From assembly GCA_964016875.1 (NCBI GenBank), contig OZ024720.1:17038242-17102241 (forward strand): a DNA stretch of 64,000 nucleotides, given 5' to 3'. A program made the translations under genes and the position numbers. The DNA is from Fallopia convolvulus (lineage: Eukaryota > Streptophyta > Magnoliopsida > Caryophyllales > Polygonaceae). The notes beneath the pieces were generated by a model. The model made no database searches. It saw only the letters and a program-made list of their open reading frames with translations, and was not told where the DNA came from. Every line of letters starts with the position of its first letter. Position 1 is the first letter of the stretch. Shown in pieces: positions 52,677-63,618 of this stretch.

Positions 52677-55139
52677 TCATGGGCTCTGAGGGAACAAGGC
52701 GTCACAAAGGCGCGTAAGGACTTGTGTAAGCTTTTCTTGTCCTCTGGCCAACACTGCCTGGTCCCTAGCAATCTGATCGAGGGTGTTGGAGATGCGGAGC
52801 AACACTGAAGAGTTCCCCTCTTGTGTACCAGACTCTAGGGGAGCCGCCTCCTCTACAGGCTCCGAGTGCCTCATCTTCTGGGCAACTGTAATGTCCAGTT
52901 CCCTTCCAAGCTCGATTTCGTCTTTAGAGGCATCGTAGAGACCCTCTTTTTGTAGGAGCTTCTTGATCAGCCCGGAGTAGGGAAGGGAGTGGGACTTGGA
53001 GGCCATGCACTTTTCCATGTGCCCAAGGATAATTCGGGGAAGATTTATGGGCTTCTTGAGGAGGAAGTGGTAGAGGATGATGGCATCGGGGATGTTGACG
53101 ACCAGGCGCTTTTCTTGGCGTGGGATCACCACGTTGATGATGAATTGGTGAGCGAGCTTGGCGACCAAGGACAGATGATGCGTCGAGAGGACCTTAGAGG
53201 GAACCCGACCCTCAAAAATTGTGTTGTACACCTCGGCGCTGTTGAAGTCGCCCCAGAGCTTGCTGGGCACCTCGCTAAGCCCTTGACCAGGGACCTGGAG
53301 TTGAAGGCGGATCGTAGACGTTGTAAAAATGAACTCATCGCCTTCGTGGGAGAGAGTTCCCTGAGTGCCGTCGTTGGTGATAGTGAAGTTGTTGTAGAAT
53401 TGACGCACTTGTGAGGGATCTACTCTCACAGTTTCTTGGCAGAGTCTCTCCCAGCCCTGGGCCTTGATCAGTTCCCACAGTTCCTCCAGACCATTTTCAG
53501 TTAGCACCTCTTTGGAAACAATGAGGTGAGGGAGAAGCTTTCGGCGCTCATTGACATGATGCTTGGTGGTCCCCTTCCCCTTCCTTGACTTGCTTTTGGA
53601 TTTGTTCCCCCTAGAGACCGTGCGAGGTCCTTTCTGCTGAGGGGGTGCAGCCGCTTCGATCATAAGCACGCGGTCCCTTGGTGGTGGGGAACTCGCGGAC
53701 ACCAACATTTGGTGTCCAGGTGTAGGGATACGTGCTGGCTCCTTTGTAGCTGGAGCTTCTTCTTCTTCTTCGACCTCATCATGGAAGGTCCCTTCTTCCT
53801 CGGAGGAGCTCGAACCGGAGCCCTCCGCGTCATCTCCAGGATGACTTGTTGTTGCCTCAGCACCTCCAGCTGGTGCGAGGTCCCTTGTCTCTGTGGGCTC
53901 TTGAGGGGCAACCTTTTCTGGGGACTTTGTCCCTTGGGAGACTGTGTGCTCAGAGGGACCCCTGTTGAGTTCTTCCTCGATGGCCTTGAGCTGGGCTTCC
54001 TCCTCCAAAGTTCCCATGATGATCGGAGGAGGGTCCTTGGTCATTTTGCCGATGACCACAGAAAGAGGAAGATCGTCGTCGTCTGAGGAGAGGGCGACGG
54101 TACATTTGGATGGTGAGGGAGAGGGGAGTTTGGTGGTGGTGGGAGACGTGATGGAAGAGGGGAGAGGAGAAGAAGGAATAGGGGTTGTGAGTTGCGTGGA
54201 AGAAGGAGGAAGGGATCTGCGGTCCTGTGGAGGAGAGATCCCCGAAGCGGAGATGGGAGTGGTGGAAATGTGTTTTGGTGAGGAAGGAGAAGGCGTTTTG
54301 TGAGGTGAAGGTGGAGTTGGAGAACCCGTAATGATGGGAACGAGAGGAAGTGAAGGAGGTTGGGATGTTGGAGTTCCCATCGTGGCGGGAACTGGAGGAG
54401 GTGGCGGAGGAGGTCCCTCGATTTGAAGAGGAGGGATGGAGGAGGAAGAGGGAAGTAGACTCTGGGGTTCGGAGTTCCCATCGTCGGAAGGAAAAGGGTA
54501 GGGAGGTTTGGGAGCACAAGAACTCTCCTTGGAGCAGTTCAGGTAGTCCTCAAATCAGAAGAAAGCCTTCTTTCTGGGCTCCGAGAATTCAGAGGCCTCA
54601 GAGTGTTTACGCTTTTTGGATTTGGAGGGGTCGTGGGAGTGTTTGGATTTTTTGGATTTTGAGGGATCTTTTGATGAGTGGCGATGTTTGGATGAGTGGC
54701 GATGTTTGGATTTATGGGGTTTTTCATTGATGGAGGGGCGAGCATCTCCGAAGTTGTCAACGATGACAACTCCGGAGGAGGTGTTGGTGGTTGGAGGTGG
54801 AAGAGGAAGAGATTCGGAGGAGGAAGAGGTCCAGGAGACGGTTTCGTCGACCTGAGGAGGAGGAGGGGGCAAGAAGGGGCTTACTTGATTGTATAGCCCT
54901 TGAATGAGGACATCCTTCATGGTTGGGTCTTGTTCTTGCTCGATCTCGTTCAGTTGAGTGATGAAGAGAGTGCGAGGATTGGCAAGTACCCACTCTTTGA
55001 TTTGTGCGAATGTGTGTTGAGGGGCCATTTTTGTAAGAATTTGGGAGGTTTTGGAGGTTTCTTGAAAAGAGAGTGAAAAGGATTTGGGGAAGACGAATGA
55101 CAGGGATGTAAGATGGAGTAAAGGGCCTAAAAATGGCAA
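52677..55139 (-). CDS. Extra ORF in env position of the SIRE-type element, one in-frame TGA
   Basis: A single minus-strand frame of 821 codons from ATG 55139 to 52677, interrupted by one TGA at 54555-54557. The N-terminal part (194 residues, MAPQHTFAQIKEWVLANP...) is Ser/Pro-rich with a strongly basic SKHRHSSK/KSKK block. After the stop come a long Pro/Ser/Thr-rich, then acidic, low-complexity stretch; a globular domain from ATG-relative residue about 278 to 480 (RKLLPHLIVSKEVLTENGLE, WERLCQETVRVDPSQVRQFY, LPYSGLIKKLLQKEGL); and a C-terminal coiled-coil-like helix. The globular part resembles the 'putative plant transposon protein' domain (PF20167). I see no signal peptide or membrane segment, so the position is env-like but the protein is not visibly an envelope. 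Confidence 0.75.
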
Positions 55140-55776
55140 AGAGGGGTTTTAAAGGAGAGAGGAGGTGAAGGGTAGAAAGGGAAGTGGAATAACCTCGATA
55201 ACCGTTGCCCAATGAACGTGGGGCGCCGTTTCAACTTCTCAAACACGCTTCTGGACACGCGTCACAATCTCTTGGGAAGTCCTTTTCAAATTTTGAATAC
55301 TTGGCCTGTAACGCTTCAGAGCTTCTGACACGAAAGTCCGCTTCCCAAGTGACGGTTTTTCTTTGAAGATTAGTCAGTGTTCCCTTTGTAGATGCAGCAG
55401 TTCCCATGATCTTTTCAAGGTCAGGGAGAGTGAAGTGGTTGAGGGAACTTCACACTCATCTTTTTGTGGGGCTAGGGAACTCAAAGGGAACCAGACAATT
55501 TGCAACTCGATAAAGGAAATGTTTTGGCTCATGAGAAGCATTTGTCTGGTCCCTAGCTTAAGGTGGGTCATATGATCAACCGTCATGGTGGCTTGTAATG
55601 AGGGATAAAGGGAACTCTGGTTGATCATTTTGGGCCAAAAGAAATAGAGTTCCTTTGTACACATTTTTCTCTAGACTAGTAATCATGGCATAGTGAAAGC
55701 AATGAATCCAAGTTCCTTATTATGCAATTTTAGATAAACTAGTCAGGCATTGAGAGAGAGATAAACAGGGACTTGT
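55140..55776 (-). other. Non-coding spacer between pol and the extra ORF of the SIRE-type element
   Basis: About 640 bp without an ORF in element orientation; probably the leader of the downstream ORF. No splice or promoter motif stood out. Confidence 0.5.
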
Positions 55777-58700
55777 TTAGTTTAGAGTTATCATCCCTAG
55801 AAGCATTCGAAAACGCTGGTAGGGACGTCTGTCTAAAGCTTTGGTAAGAATATCCGCAATTTGCTCTTCAGTTCTACAGTGTTCCATCGAAATGTTCCCA
55901 TTCTCAACATTGTCACGTAGAAAGTGATGCCTTATATCAATATGCTTAGTTCTAGAATGATGCACAAGATTTTTGGAAATGTTTATGGCACTAGTGTTAT
56001 CCCAGAGTATGGGAACTGGGCCAAAAGACATACCGTAATCCTGGAGTTGTGACTTAAGCCATAGAACCTGGGAACAGCATGATGCGGCAGCCACATATTT
56101 AGCTTCAGCTGTGGAGAGTGCCACTGAGTTTTGCTTTTTAGATCCCCACGAAACTAAGCAAGACCCTAGGAACTGGGCCATTCCTGAAGTGCTCTTTCTG
56201 TCAACCAAGTGCCCTGCAAAGTCAGCATCTGTGTATGCAATGAGCTCAAGGGAACTGTTCCTTGGATACCAAAGGCACAAGTTATTGTTCCCTTTGAGAT
56301 ACCTGAAAATTCTCTTCACCTCTTTCAGGTGTGATTCCTTAGGGTTAGCTTGAAAACGAGCACAAAGACATACGGAGAACATGATATCAGGTCTACTAGC
56401 TGTTAAGTAGAGAAGGGACCCGATCATACCTCGATAGTTCCTTTGGTCCACACTGATACCTGTTTCATCTGCATTTAGCCTTGAATTTGGTGAGATGGGA
56501 GTGTCAATGGGCTTTGAATGTTCCATCCCATACTTCACGAGCATTTTCTTGATGTATTTCTGTTGATGGATCTTTGTTCCCTCCTTTGTTTGGGATATTT
56601 GAAGTCCCAAGAAGAACGTGAGTTCCCCAATGAGACTCATCTCAAACTCATTGCTCATGAGGTCCTTGAACTTTTCTACAAGAGTTTCGTTAGTTGCTCC
56701 AAACACAATGTCATCAACATATACTTGCACAATCAAAATGTCTTTAGATTCTTTCTTTAAAAACAAAGTCTTGTCTATGGAACCACGAATGTATCCATGG
56801 GACAAGAGGAATTGAGCAAACCTGTCATACCAAGCTCGGGGAGCTTGTTTGAGTCCGTAAAGGGCCCTTTCCAGGAAATAGACATGGTTGGGCATTTTCT
56901 CATCTTCGAATCCTGGAGGTTGGGCCACATACACTTCTTCCTTGAGATGTCCATTTAGGAAGGCTGTTTTCACATCCATTTGATAAAGTTTGAATCCCTT
57001 GTGAGCAGCATAGGCGATGAGGAGTCTGATTGCCTCGATCCTGGCAACTGGTGCGAAGGTCTCATCGTAGTCAATCCCTTCCTCTTGCCTGTATCCTTGT
57101 GCTACTAACCTAGCCTTGTTCCTTGCTACAACTCCAGTATCATCGAGCTTGTTCCTAAAAACCCATCGGGTTCCTATGATGTTCTTGTTTTTGGGACTAG
57201 GAACTAGCTTCCAAACTTTGTTTCTCTCGAATTGGTGGAGTTCCTCTTGCATGGCTTGAATCCAATCTGGGTCCTTTAATGCTTCTTTGATATTTTTGGG
57301 TTCCACCATTGAAACAAACGCGTTAAAAGCACAAAAATTATTGAGAGAGGAACGAGTCTGCACACCTTTAACAAGAGGGGAGATGATGTTCTCAAGAGGG
57401 TGGTCCTTCCTTTGTTGAAAGGTTCTTATATGAGTGAGTTCCTTTGCATGTGTATCATCCTCAGTCGATGTTTCTTTGTCATGGGAACTCTCATCTCCAG
57501 CTTCTTCATTTGATGTTTCTTCAGAGATTTCTGGCAGGTTTCCTCTTTGTTCCCCTTGAATACTTGATTCTGGCAAGGTATTGTCTTGGAGGACAGCAGA
57601 GTTGTTCCCTGAAGAGGGGACCTCGAGTGAGTTGGAGGTGTCTTGTGGTTCTTCTGAGGAAGGAGCCTCGAGGAAGGTTTGATCAGTGAGGGTTGGACCT
57701 TCGTCGTTGTTCCCTGGTTGCGGGATATTGCTTGCACTTGGATAGTCTTCATCCCTTTTTCTTGGCTCATCCTCGTCATCATCATCGTCTTCATGTCTGA
57801 CTAGCTTGAACAGAGTTCCCTTCCCTTGGATCTTGGTTCCCATCTTTACAAACTTTTCATTGAAGACGACATGAATGCTTTCCTCTATCTTCTTGGTTCT
57901 TTTATTGTAGACCCTGTAAGCTTTGCTTTGTGATGAGTATCCCAGGAAGATCCCTTCGTCGCTTCTGGGGTCGAATTTTCCAAGATTGTCCTTGCCGTTG
58001 TTATGAACAAAACACGTGCAACCAAATGTTCTCAAGTGTGAGATGTTTGGTTTTCTCCCTTTTATGAGCTCATAGGAGGTCTTGTTGATCAGGGGCCTTG
58101 TCATGGCTCGATTTAGGATGTATGTAGCTGTGGAGATTGCTTCAGTCCAGAAGTACTTAGGAACTCCACTTTCGATCATCATGGTTCTAGCCATGTCCTC
58201 CAGAGTTCTGTTCTTTCTCTCGACCACTCCATTTTGCTGAGGAGTACGAGGAGCTGAAAAGTTGTGAGAGATCCCATTCTGTTCACAGAAGTTTAGGAAC
58301 TCCGAGTTTTGAAACTCAGTTCCGTGATCAGATCTGATTGCTTTCAGTTTCATCCCCAAGCTTACTTCTGTTCTTTTGATGAAGGGCTCAAATTCTTCAA
58401 ACGCTTGTGACTTTGCCTTCAAGAAAATAACCCAGGTGAATCTTGAAAAATCATCAATTAAAACATACATGTACCTTTTTCCACCGTAGCTAGCTGTTCT
58501 CATGGGACCACAGAGATCCATGTGAATTAACTCCAGGGACCTGGTTGTGCTTACCACCTTCTTGGGTTTGAAGGAGATCCTGGTCTGTTTCCCTCGAACA
58601 CATGCTTCACACATTTTGACTCCTTCGAGATTGATTCGTGGAAGACCAATGACCAGATCCTGTAGATAAAGCTTTAGGATTTGATTCACACCTGCATGTC

Positions 58701-59136
58701 CCAGTCTTCGGTGCCAGAGTTTCGTGTCATCTTGGGAACTCGCAAGGCACAGCTTCATTGGTGGTTCAAAGTTGGTGTCCACCACATACACATTGTTGTA
58801 TCTTTTTCCTCTCAGAATTACTTTGTTGGTCTTTTTGTTGATGACGAGACATTCATCTGAGTCGAAAGTAACGATGTTGTTCCCTTGATCACACATCTGG
58901 GAGACACTCAACAGATTATATCCCAGATCCTTTACCAGATTTACGTTGCTGACTTTGATGGATTTGTTGAGCAACACTTCTCCTTTTCCAATAACTTCTC
59001 CTTTGTTCTTGTTGCCAAATGAGACGTGGCCTCCTTCGGCATGAGTGTGGAGTGAGATGAGGATATCCTTGTTTGCTGTCATATGGTTCGAGCATCCACT
59101 ATCTATGAACCATGTACTGTTCCCTCTCACAGCCAC
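55777..59136 (-). CDS. Copia pol: protease, integrase, reverse transcriptase, RNase H (intact)
   Basis: 1119 codons without a stop. Protease DSG at residues 12-14; gag-pre-integrase LWHRRLGH near 140-147 and CEACVRGKQ near 176; integrase catalytic Asp207 (MDLCGP), Asp270 (RSDHGTEF) and Glu306 (NGVVERKNR); RT with KARLVAQGY (near 674), FKLYQMDVKTAFLNG and YVDD at 806-809; RNase H with YTDADFAG (Asp970) and STAEAKY (Glu1011), then the TKHIDIRHHFLRD terminal motif. The acidic linker at residues 448-570 is Asp/Glu/Ser-rich. All catalytic residues are present. The frame opens directly after a TAG (59137-59139), offset from gag by one base. Confidence 0.95.
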   Translation of the reverse strand: MAVRGNSTWFIDSGCSNHMTANKDILISLHTHAEGGHVSFGNKNKGEVIGKGEVLLNKSIKVSNVNLVKDLGYNLLSVSQMCDQGNNIVTFDSDECLVINKKTNKVILRGKRYNNVYVVDTNFEPPMKLCLASSQDDTKLWHRRLGHAGVNQILKLYLQDLVIGLPRINLEGVKMCEACVRGKQTRISFKPKKVVSTTRSLELIHMDLCGPMRTASYGGKRYMYVLIDDFSRFTWVIFLKAKSQAFEEFEPFIKRTEVSLGMKLKAIRSDHGTEFQNSEFLNFCEQNGISHNFSAPRTPQQNGVVERKNRTLEDMARTMMIESGVPKYFWTEAISTATYILNRAMTRPLINKTSYELIKGRKPNISHLRTFGCTCFVHNNGKDNLGKFDPRSDEGIFLGYSSQSKAYRVYNKRTKKIEESIHVVFNEKFVKMGTKIQGKGTLFKLVRHEDDDDDEDEPRKRDEDYPSASNIPQPGNNDEGPTLTDQTFLEAPSSEEPQDTSNSLEVPSSGNNSAVLQDNTLPESSIQGEQRGNLPEISEETSNEEAGDESSHDKETSTEDDTHAKELTHIRTFQQRKDHPLENIISPLVKGVQTRSSLNNFCAFNAFVSMVEPKNIKEALKDPDWIQAMQEELHQFERNKVWKLVPSPKNKNIIGTRWVFRNKLDDTGVVARNKARLVAQGYRQEEGIDYDETFAPVARIEAIRLLIAYAAHKGFKLYQMDVKTAFLNGHLKEEVYVAQPPGFEDEKMPNHVYFLERALYGLKQAPRAWYDRFAQFLLSHGYIRGSIDKTLFLKKESKDILIVQVYVDDIVFGATNETLVEKFKDLMSNEFEMSLIGELTFFLGLQISQTKEGTKIHQQKYIKKMLVKYGMEHSKPIDTPISPNSRLNADETGISVDQRNYRGMIGSLLYLTASRPDIMFSVCLCARFQANPKESHLKEVKRIFRYLKGNNNLCLWYPRNSSLELIAYTDADFAGHLVDRKSTSGMAQFLGSCLVSWGSKKQNSVALSTAEAKYVAAASCCSQVLWLKSQLQDYGMSFGPVPILWDNTSAINISKNLVHHSRTKHIDIRHHFLRDNVENGNISMEHCRTEEQIADILTKALDRRPYQRFRMLLGMITLN

Positions 59137-59149
59137 CTACAAGGAAAAG

Positions 59150-61088
59150 TTAGTGTTTTGAGACCCAAGCAAGATGACTCTTGCCAGGTCCCTTGCAAGG
59201 GAAAACATTTTCATTCAAGATATAGTCAGAAATGTTGATGTCTTTGGAATTTTGAGAGTTGGAGTTCCTTTGGTGATGAGCATGACGTTTTTGTCTGTTT
59301 GGGAACTCATGGCTTCTAGGGGTTTGGGCTCTCTTCTTGGGACATGCATCCTTGTAGTGCCCATGAGCACCACAGTGCCAACATGTCTTGTAGTATTCTC
59401 CCAGGTAGTATTTTGGGTGTGGTCTCTGGATACGGTTCCTATCCATGGTTTCTTTGTTGTACACTCGAGACCCATTTCCCTTAGCAATTTTGACATAGAT
59501 TCTATGTTCAGAGTTCCCAGTATAGTAGTCTTTCTCACCATTGTTTCCACTCTCTAGGACCCTGATTTTCTCCTCGAGATGAGCATTTTTCTGTTTCTCG
59601 CACTGGAGTTCTAAGGCCCTACACTCATGGATCTCATGTTCGCTCAGGGGTGACTTTCTGTTCTTGGAGCACTCACCTTTGTATCCTATGCCATGTCTGG
59701 CTGGGACAAACTTAATTTGGGAACTAGAGGCTTCAGGATGTTCGGGAGTCTTACTCAGGTTTTGCAGGAGGGTGTTCTCATCTTTCTCTAAAGTTTTGAT
59801 TTCTCTTTCTAGATCTACGATGTGAGACACATGGGACTTGAGTTTTTCTAGAAGGGATATGTAGTTGGGACAGGGCTCAAGACCAACTAATTGAGAATTT
59901 ATGTGTTCCTGTTTTTCCAACTTGTTTTGCAGTTTTATGTTATCTTTAACAAGACTTGAAAGAATTTTCAACAATTCAGGTTTTTCATAATTACTCAAGG
60001 AATCAAGAACAGTTTCAGTGGTTACCTCACTGGGTTGTTCCTCAGTGGTTTCTCCTATGGCCATGCCACACATGTCTGGGAGTGCCCATGCTTCAGGATC
60101 TTCGTCTTCATCATCGCTCCAAGTAGCGATGTAGGCCTTTTTTCCTTGCTTTCTGCCTTCAGTTCCTTGTGGACATTCCTTCGCAAAATGTCCTTTCCTG
60201 TTGCATTTGTAGCAAGTCACTTCTGAGAGATCCTTCTATGTGGGCTTTCTTTGGGAACTCTGTCCCTTTCCCCAGTTCCCACTGTTCCGTTGAGACTTTC
60301 CTTTGTAGAAATTTCGAAGAGCTCTTGTCACAAGGACTAGCTCTTCATCCTCTTCTTCTTCGGAGTCTTCATGTTGTTCTTGGGTTGATTTGAGCATTTT
60401 TTCGATCTTGAGTGCGATCCCTCGATGAGCTCGACTTTGTTCCTTATCATCGATCTTCCTCTTTTCATGTCCCACTAACTTTCCAAATACTTGATGGAGC
60501 ATAAGCGTTCGATTTTCTGGGTTTTCCTTGAACATCGTTCTTTCATTTGCCCATTCTCAAGTCAATCCATTGAAGAGCTGTTGGACCTTCATTTTGTGGG
60601 TGATTTCTTCTTTTGTGATCCCCAATCCTTCCATCTTAGTGCAAAGTCCTTCAAACCGGGATTGGTAGCTATCGACGGACTCTCCCATCTCCATTTGGAA
60701 GTTGTAGAACTCCCTCTTTGCGTTCATTTGAAGATCTTCTCTGAGATCTGAGTTCCCAACGTGCATTTGTTGGATGGCTTCCCACATTTCCTTGGCTGTG
60801 TCAAGGTTGGCAACCCTGTCACAATCTTGTACGCACATGGACCTTTTTAGATACTGTTTTGCTTTGTAGTTTGCCTCTAAACTTGTACTCGTTGGGACCC
60901 CACTTTGAGAGATCGTTGACAATAGCTGGATTGATTTCGAAGTTCCCCCTTTCGATGACGCACCAGGCTTGGTAGTCTTGGCCACGCATCCAATCTTTCA
61001 TGTCGCGTTGCCAGCTTTCAAATCTTCCTGTTATAAGCCTTGGCGGCTTGCTGGTATTGTTCCCCACCTGAGTAAGTTCATGAGCCAT
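59150..61088 (-). pseudogene. SIRE-type gag with two CCHC knuckles, broken by a 1-nt insertion and two stops
   Basis: Starts MAHELTQVGNNTSKPPRLIT, with the copia gag core (WQRDMKDWMRGQDYQAWCVI; later LDTAKEMWEAIQQM, LREDLQMNAKREFYNF, and VDSYQSRFEGLC). A 1-nt insertion in the AAA run at 60879-60881 shifts the frame. Further down, TGA at 60557-60559 and TAG at 60236-60238 interrupt it. The C-terminal segment from about 60220 carries CYKCNRKGHFAKEC, a long coiled-coil region and a second CWHCGAHGHYKDAC knuckle, ending TAA at 59150. The second knuckle and long coiled coil fit SIRE gags. Confidence 0.88.
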
Positions 61089-61127
61089 TTTGGCACCTGC
61101 GATGCTAACACAAATCTAGAGCGCTGG

Positions 61128-61139
61128 CTCTGATACCAA
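61128..61139 (-). other. Primer binding site of the SIRE-type element
   Basis: Minus-strand TGGTATCAGAGC, complementary to the 3' end of initiator Met tRNA, two bases inside the 5' LTR; standard for Ty1/copia. Confidence 0.9.
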
Positions 61140-61140
61140 T

Positions 61141-62197
61141 TGTTGGATCGTAATCGGTTAGCAGTGAGCTTGGGAACTGGCAATTAAGCTGTTCCCAAGG
61201 CAGCGGAAGTAAATAATCGCAAGTAATAAAAACAGTGAAAGGCACAGTTCCTTTATAGAGGAACCCCACTACAACCAACTAGTTGTATGGGTAAACCTCT
61301 ACCTCCGCTTGGAGGATTTTGAATGACTTACTTATATTGATTGCTTTGTTCCTTAGTTACACAGCCGGATTTACACTTCTCTGTTCCTACAAGTTCTTCC
61401 TAACTCTAGCAACACTAGTAAATCCTCTCAACTGAGTTCCTAAGCTCACAACAGCAAAACACAAGTAACTCAAACCTTACGCTGACTTCTCAGTTCCCTT
61501 GCTCCAGGGAACTTCAGCTTCACCGTCGTCGAGATCACACACTCGCCGGCGGGGACTTCTCTTTCTTTTCTTTCTTTTCTCTGATGTGGGTGTTTGTAAG
61601 TTCTGGGAGAAGTACTCAGACCGAGTACTATTCATTTGGCTTTATAGTCCATTTGTCTTGGGCAGTCGCATCTTTCGTTTGTGTCCAAAATGCCCTTTGC
61701 TTGATGCCCAAGTTGTACTTTCTTCACATGTGACTTTGGTTTGAACTAGGTCAACTTCTTGAATCAATCGGACCGTTGGATGAAGCGTGACAGTCTGATC
61801 CTCAGACTGTTCCCTCTGGCTGTCTGAGACAGAATCCCGCGATCTGCGCTGAATGGTCGTTGTCTTCACATGTGAGTTCCCATTTCATGGGAACTGACTT
61901 CTTTAGAGTTCCCTTGATGGAAACTCTTCATCGTTGTAAGCTTGTGTTTTCTTGTTTGTTTCTGGGAGTTCCCACTTCATGGGAACTTTCCTCTTCAGAG
62001 TTCCCTTGATGGAAACTCTTCATTGTGGCCAGTAGTGGCTTTGTCATTCATAGGAGTTCTTGGCTGTACCTGTGTTCCTTACAAATACTTGAACAAACCA
62101 CATTAGTTCCCTATGGTATTTGTCATTATCAAAACTTAAAGAGAAGTGAATCGTTGATCCGTTGCTTAGAACCAGAGGTCCCAACAACGTCCCAACA
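61141..62197 (-). repeat. 5' LTR of the SIRE-type element
   Basis: 1057 bp, starts TGTTGGATCG (plus strand) and ends CCCAACA; nearly identical to 51216-52272. Confidence 0.93.
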
Positions 62198-62254
62198 ATT
62201 TAATGTATTTTGTTATGTGTTTTGATCTATGTTGTGTTTGTCATTGATAAATTT

Positions 62255-62600
62255 CATTGGGCCAATATAACATGGGGGTCCACACGTTCATCCATGCGCA
62301 TAAGCGCATTATGGGCCTAGCACATAAGGTCGTCTTTTATATCTTAACACGTCCCCTTAAGTGCAACTGTCTGCCCCACAATATGTCAGTTGCTACTTGA
62401 CATCATGTCTTAAGGCTGACTAGCCCATCAATACACCAAGAGTCTTGACCTCGACCGAACAAACTCTGATACCATATTAAATTAATAGACAAAGAGTCCA
62501 AATCCAGACCGAACAAGCTCTGATACTATGTTGGCAATAGGAGGAGTAATTCAAGGGTATATATGCTAGGCATTCTTTCTATAAATTCTCGATGTTGGAT
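62255..62600. repeat. Dispersed repeat, second copy
   Basis: Shares ordered phrases with 15780-16100 (GCCAATATAACATGGGGGTC versus GCCAATATAATGTGGAGGTC, GACTAGCCCAT, ACCAAGAGT, ATATGCTAG/ATATACTAG). 'Tctgatac.at.tt' occurs twice within it. Confidence 0.5.
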
Positions 62601-62959
62601 AGCTTTCTTTTATATATTAACAAATATTAATATATTATGGTTTTGCTAATGATGACGAGAAGATTATGATCATCGGAAACCGCATTATTGGCAAATTAAA
62701 AAAATAATTTATTTTTTTCTGAAATTTAAAACATATTTCTAGAAACCCAAAACTTAACAAATATAAAAATAAATTTATATAATTTTTTGTACCTATATTA
62801 ATTATCATGTCCGTATTAATTCAATAAATAAGAAAATATAGCCAATTACTTTAAAATAATTCATTTAATAAAATTAAATATATTAAAAAGAGCTATTTAA
62901 CCAAAACATTTCATAAAAAAGTCAAATTATACCCACATAATACTCCATAATATAATCAA

Positions 62960-62995
62960 AGTCAACTCGTGCGTAGCACAGGCAACCCACCTAGT
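62960..62995 (+). mobile_element. Helitron-like 3' end
   Basis: CTCGTGCGTAGCACAGG forms a short GTGC/GCAC-centred hairpin, followed within 10 bp by CTAG (62991-62994) and T. Plant Helitrons end in such a CGTGC-GTA-GCACG hairpin and CTRR before T. The hairpin is degraded and I could not fix the 5' TC end; the body would lie to the left, over part of 62600-62960. Confidence 0.5.
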
Positions 62996-63089
62996 CCACC
63001 ATAAAAAAATACAAAAATACTTTCTTGTTTAAAACTATGTTATTTACATTAATCATTCCACCATTTTTCACCCTTATCTCTAAAATTTG

Positions 63090-63618
63090 AAATGGAATAT
63101 GATAAGGCTATTAACAAATATAGAAAACGACGACAAAATGAACAAAATACTAATGGAAAAAACCACAGTGTGATGTTGTTAAAATCAATTTTGACGGGTC
63201 AAAAAAAGAAAACGGTATGACAACAACAGGGTATGTAACGAGAAACCATTTAGGGGATATAATTCACCTTGATGCACATACTAAAAAGTTGGAATGCATT
63301 ACAAGCTGAAGCGACGAGTCTATATTTTGCGATAAGAGAAGCTAGGAAACGAAAGTTTACTAAAATCGAAATTGAAGGGGACAATATCATTGTAATAAAG
63401 GCCGTACTAGGAGATAAATTATGTCCTTGACAGATTGAGATGAATATTTAGTTTTTTGAGGACGTTAATATAAGACATGTGCCTCGTAAAAGCAACACAG
63501 TCGCTGATACAGTGGTTAAATTGCGCCATTTTTCCACTTGCGATCAGATCAGGCTTTCATGCTCTCATCCGAAAGGATGAAACCTGGTTTCCGCCTAATC
63601 TTTATCTTGTTCAAAAAA
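63090..63618 (+). pseudogene. 5'-truncated LINE, RNase H and 3' end only
   Basis: Broken frames encode KINFDGS, GYVTRNHLGDII, EIEGDNIIVIKAV and RHVPRKSNTVAD, homologous in order to the RNase H of the LINE at 13.1-13.5 kb (INFDAS, IVIRNDLGQII, EIEGDNLQVIN, CHIPRECNVVAD). The 3' text shares CTCATCCGAAAGGATG and CGCCTAATC/CTCCTAATC, then an A-run. Stops and frameshifts throughout. It is a dead-on-arrival insertion of the same or a sister family. Confidence 0.85.

Larger units (their letters stand above)
51216..62197 (-). mobile_element. SIRE/Maximus-type Ty1/copia retrotransposon, very young insertion
   Basis: 10,982 bp with perfect TSD ATTTA (51211-51215 and 62198-62202) and two LTRs of identical length, 1057 bp, offset 9925 bp without indels. 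On the minus strand the PBS TGGTATCAGAGC (complement at 61128-61139) follows the 5' LTR, and a purine tract (AAAAAGGGGGAAAT) precedes the 3' LTR. Order in transcription: gag with two CCHC knuckles, pol (protease, integrase, RT, RNase H), then a large extra ORF before the 3' LTR. Long LTRs, large gag and an extra ORF downstream of pol fit the SIRE lineage. Confidence 0.93.

Noticed and set aside
53709..54303. Plus-strand ORFs across 53.7-54.8 kb
   Set aside because: Antisense shadows of the low-complexity extra ORF of the copia element, which has the better protein domains and lies in element orientation.
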